Positions 12,945 through 13,031 of a stretch of 13,031 nt of DNA are shown here, in pieces (the first letter of the stretch is position 1; each line of letters begins with the position of its first letter). Origin of the DNA: Acidobacteriota bacterium (lineage in GTDB: Bacteria; Acidobacteriota; Terriglobia; Terriglobales; Acidobacteriaceae); the NCBI GenBank assembly GCA_028873155.1, contig JAGWML010000064.1:1-13031 (forward strand), given 5' to 3'. A program made the position numbers and the translations under genes. Below the pieces are notes generated by a model that saw only the letters and a list, made by a program, of their open reading frames with translations, was not told the origin of the DNA and made no database searches.

Positions 12945-13031
12945 GGTTGCTCTTCTCCTGCCAAGTGCCGTTGACCCCACACTTCCCACTCCAGCACTCC
13001 ATCCCATTCTGGTACACCGCCGCGCATCACT

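Noticed and set aside
12866..13030. In-frame N-terminal extension of FadN to the window edge
   Set aside because: It crosses a dispersed intergenic repeat and has no family similarity. The ATG at 12865 has a good ribosome-binding site and leads straight into the Rossmann domain.

Overview
The window looks like a piece of chromosome from a GC-rich, Gram-negative environmental bacterium, most likely an Acidobacteriota (Terriglobia / Acidobacteriaceae type). This is inference. It rests on strong C preference at third codon positions, an outer-membrane porin-like protein ending in Phe, a TTGTCATCCTGAG-type dispersed intergenic repeat, and short hairpin repeats around a toxin-antitoxin locus. I see no tRNA, rRNA, CRISPR array, transposase or phage gene.

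Layout. (1) 1-900, minus strand: a VapBC-type module (AbrB-fold antitoxin, PIN RNase toxin) with a TGATG stop/start overlap, a palindromic operator-like site in front of vapB, and three related hairpin repeats around it. (2) 966-1664, plus: a DUF1905/OmdA-type protein whose OmdA-like helical unit appears duplicated. (3) 1745-2784, plus: an ECF-type sigma factor overlapping by 4 bases (GTGA) a small two-TM protein that may be a non-canonical anti-sigma partner. (4) 2922-3446, plus: a three-TM protein with a cytosolic double zinc ribbon. (5) 3537-4340, plus: an orphan LytTR response regulator behind a near-consensus promoter. (6) 4341-6502, plus: a compositionally distinct insert with about 490 bp of gene-free DNA, then an XRE-ImmA/IrrE metallopeptidase and a DUF4411 PIN-like protein joined by a small hairpin. 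(7) 6685-7138, plus: rpsT with a clear promoter, a structured leader and two downstream hairpins. (8) 7183-8577, plus: an OprB-like porin. (9) 8582-12865, minus: a fatty-acid beta-oxidation operon, fadN - unknown secreted protein - fadA, convergent with the porin gene and only 4 bp from it.

How the parts fit. The core genome here is rpsT, the fad operon, the sigma and LytTR regulators and the porin. FadN (enoyl-CoA hydratase plus 3-hydroxyacyl-CoA dehydrogenase) and FadA (thiolase) together carry out the last three steps of each beta-oxidation cycle. Two accessory two-gene modules, each ending in a PIN-fold putative RNase, sit among these genes: vapBC, and IrrE-DUF4411. The second looks horizontally acquired and is the best candidate here for an under-described system (a protease-regulator paired with a nuclease). 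I found no single obviously unprecedented system; the most unusual signals are the covarying hairpin repeats, the IrrE-DUF4411 junction hairpin, the tandem OmdA duplication and the secreted protein inside the fad operon.
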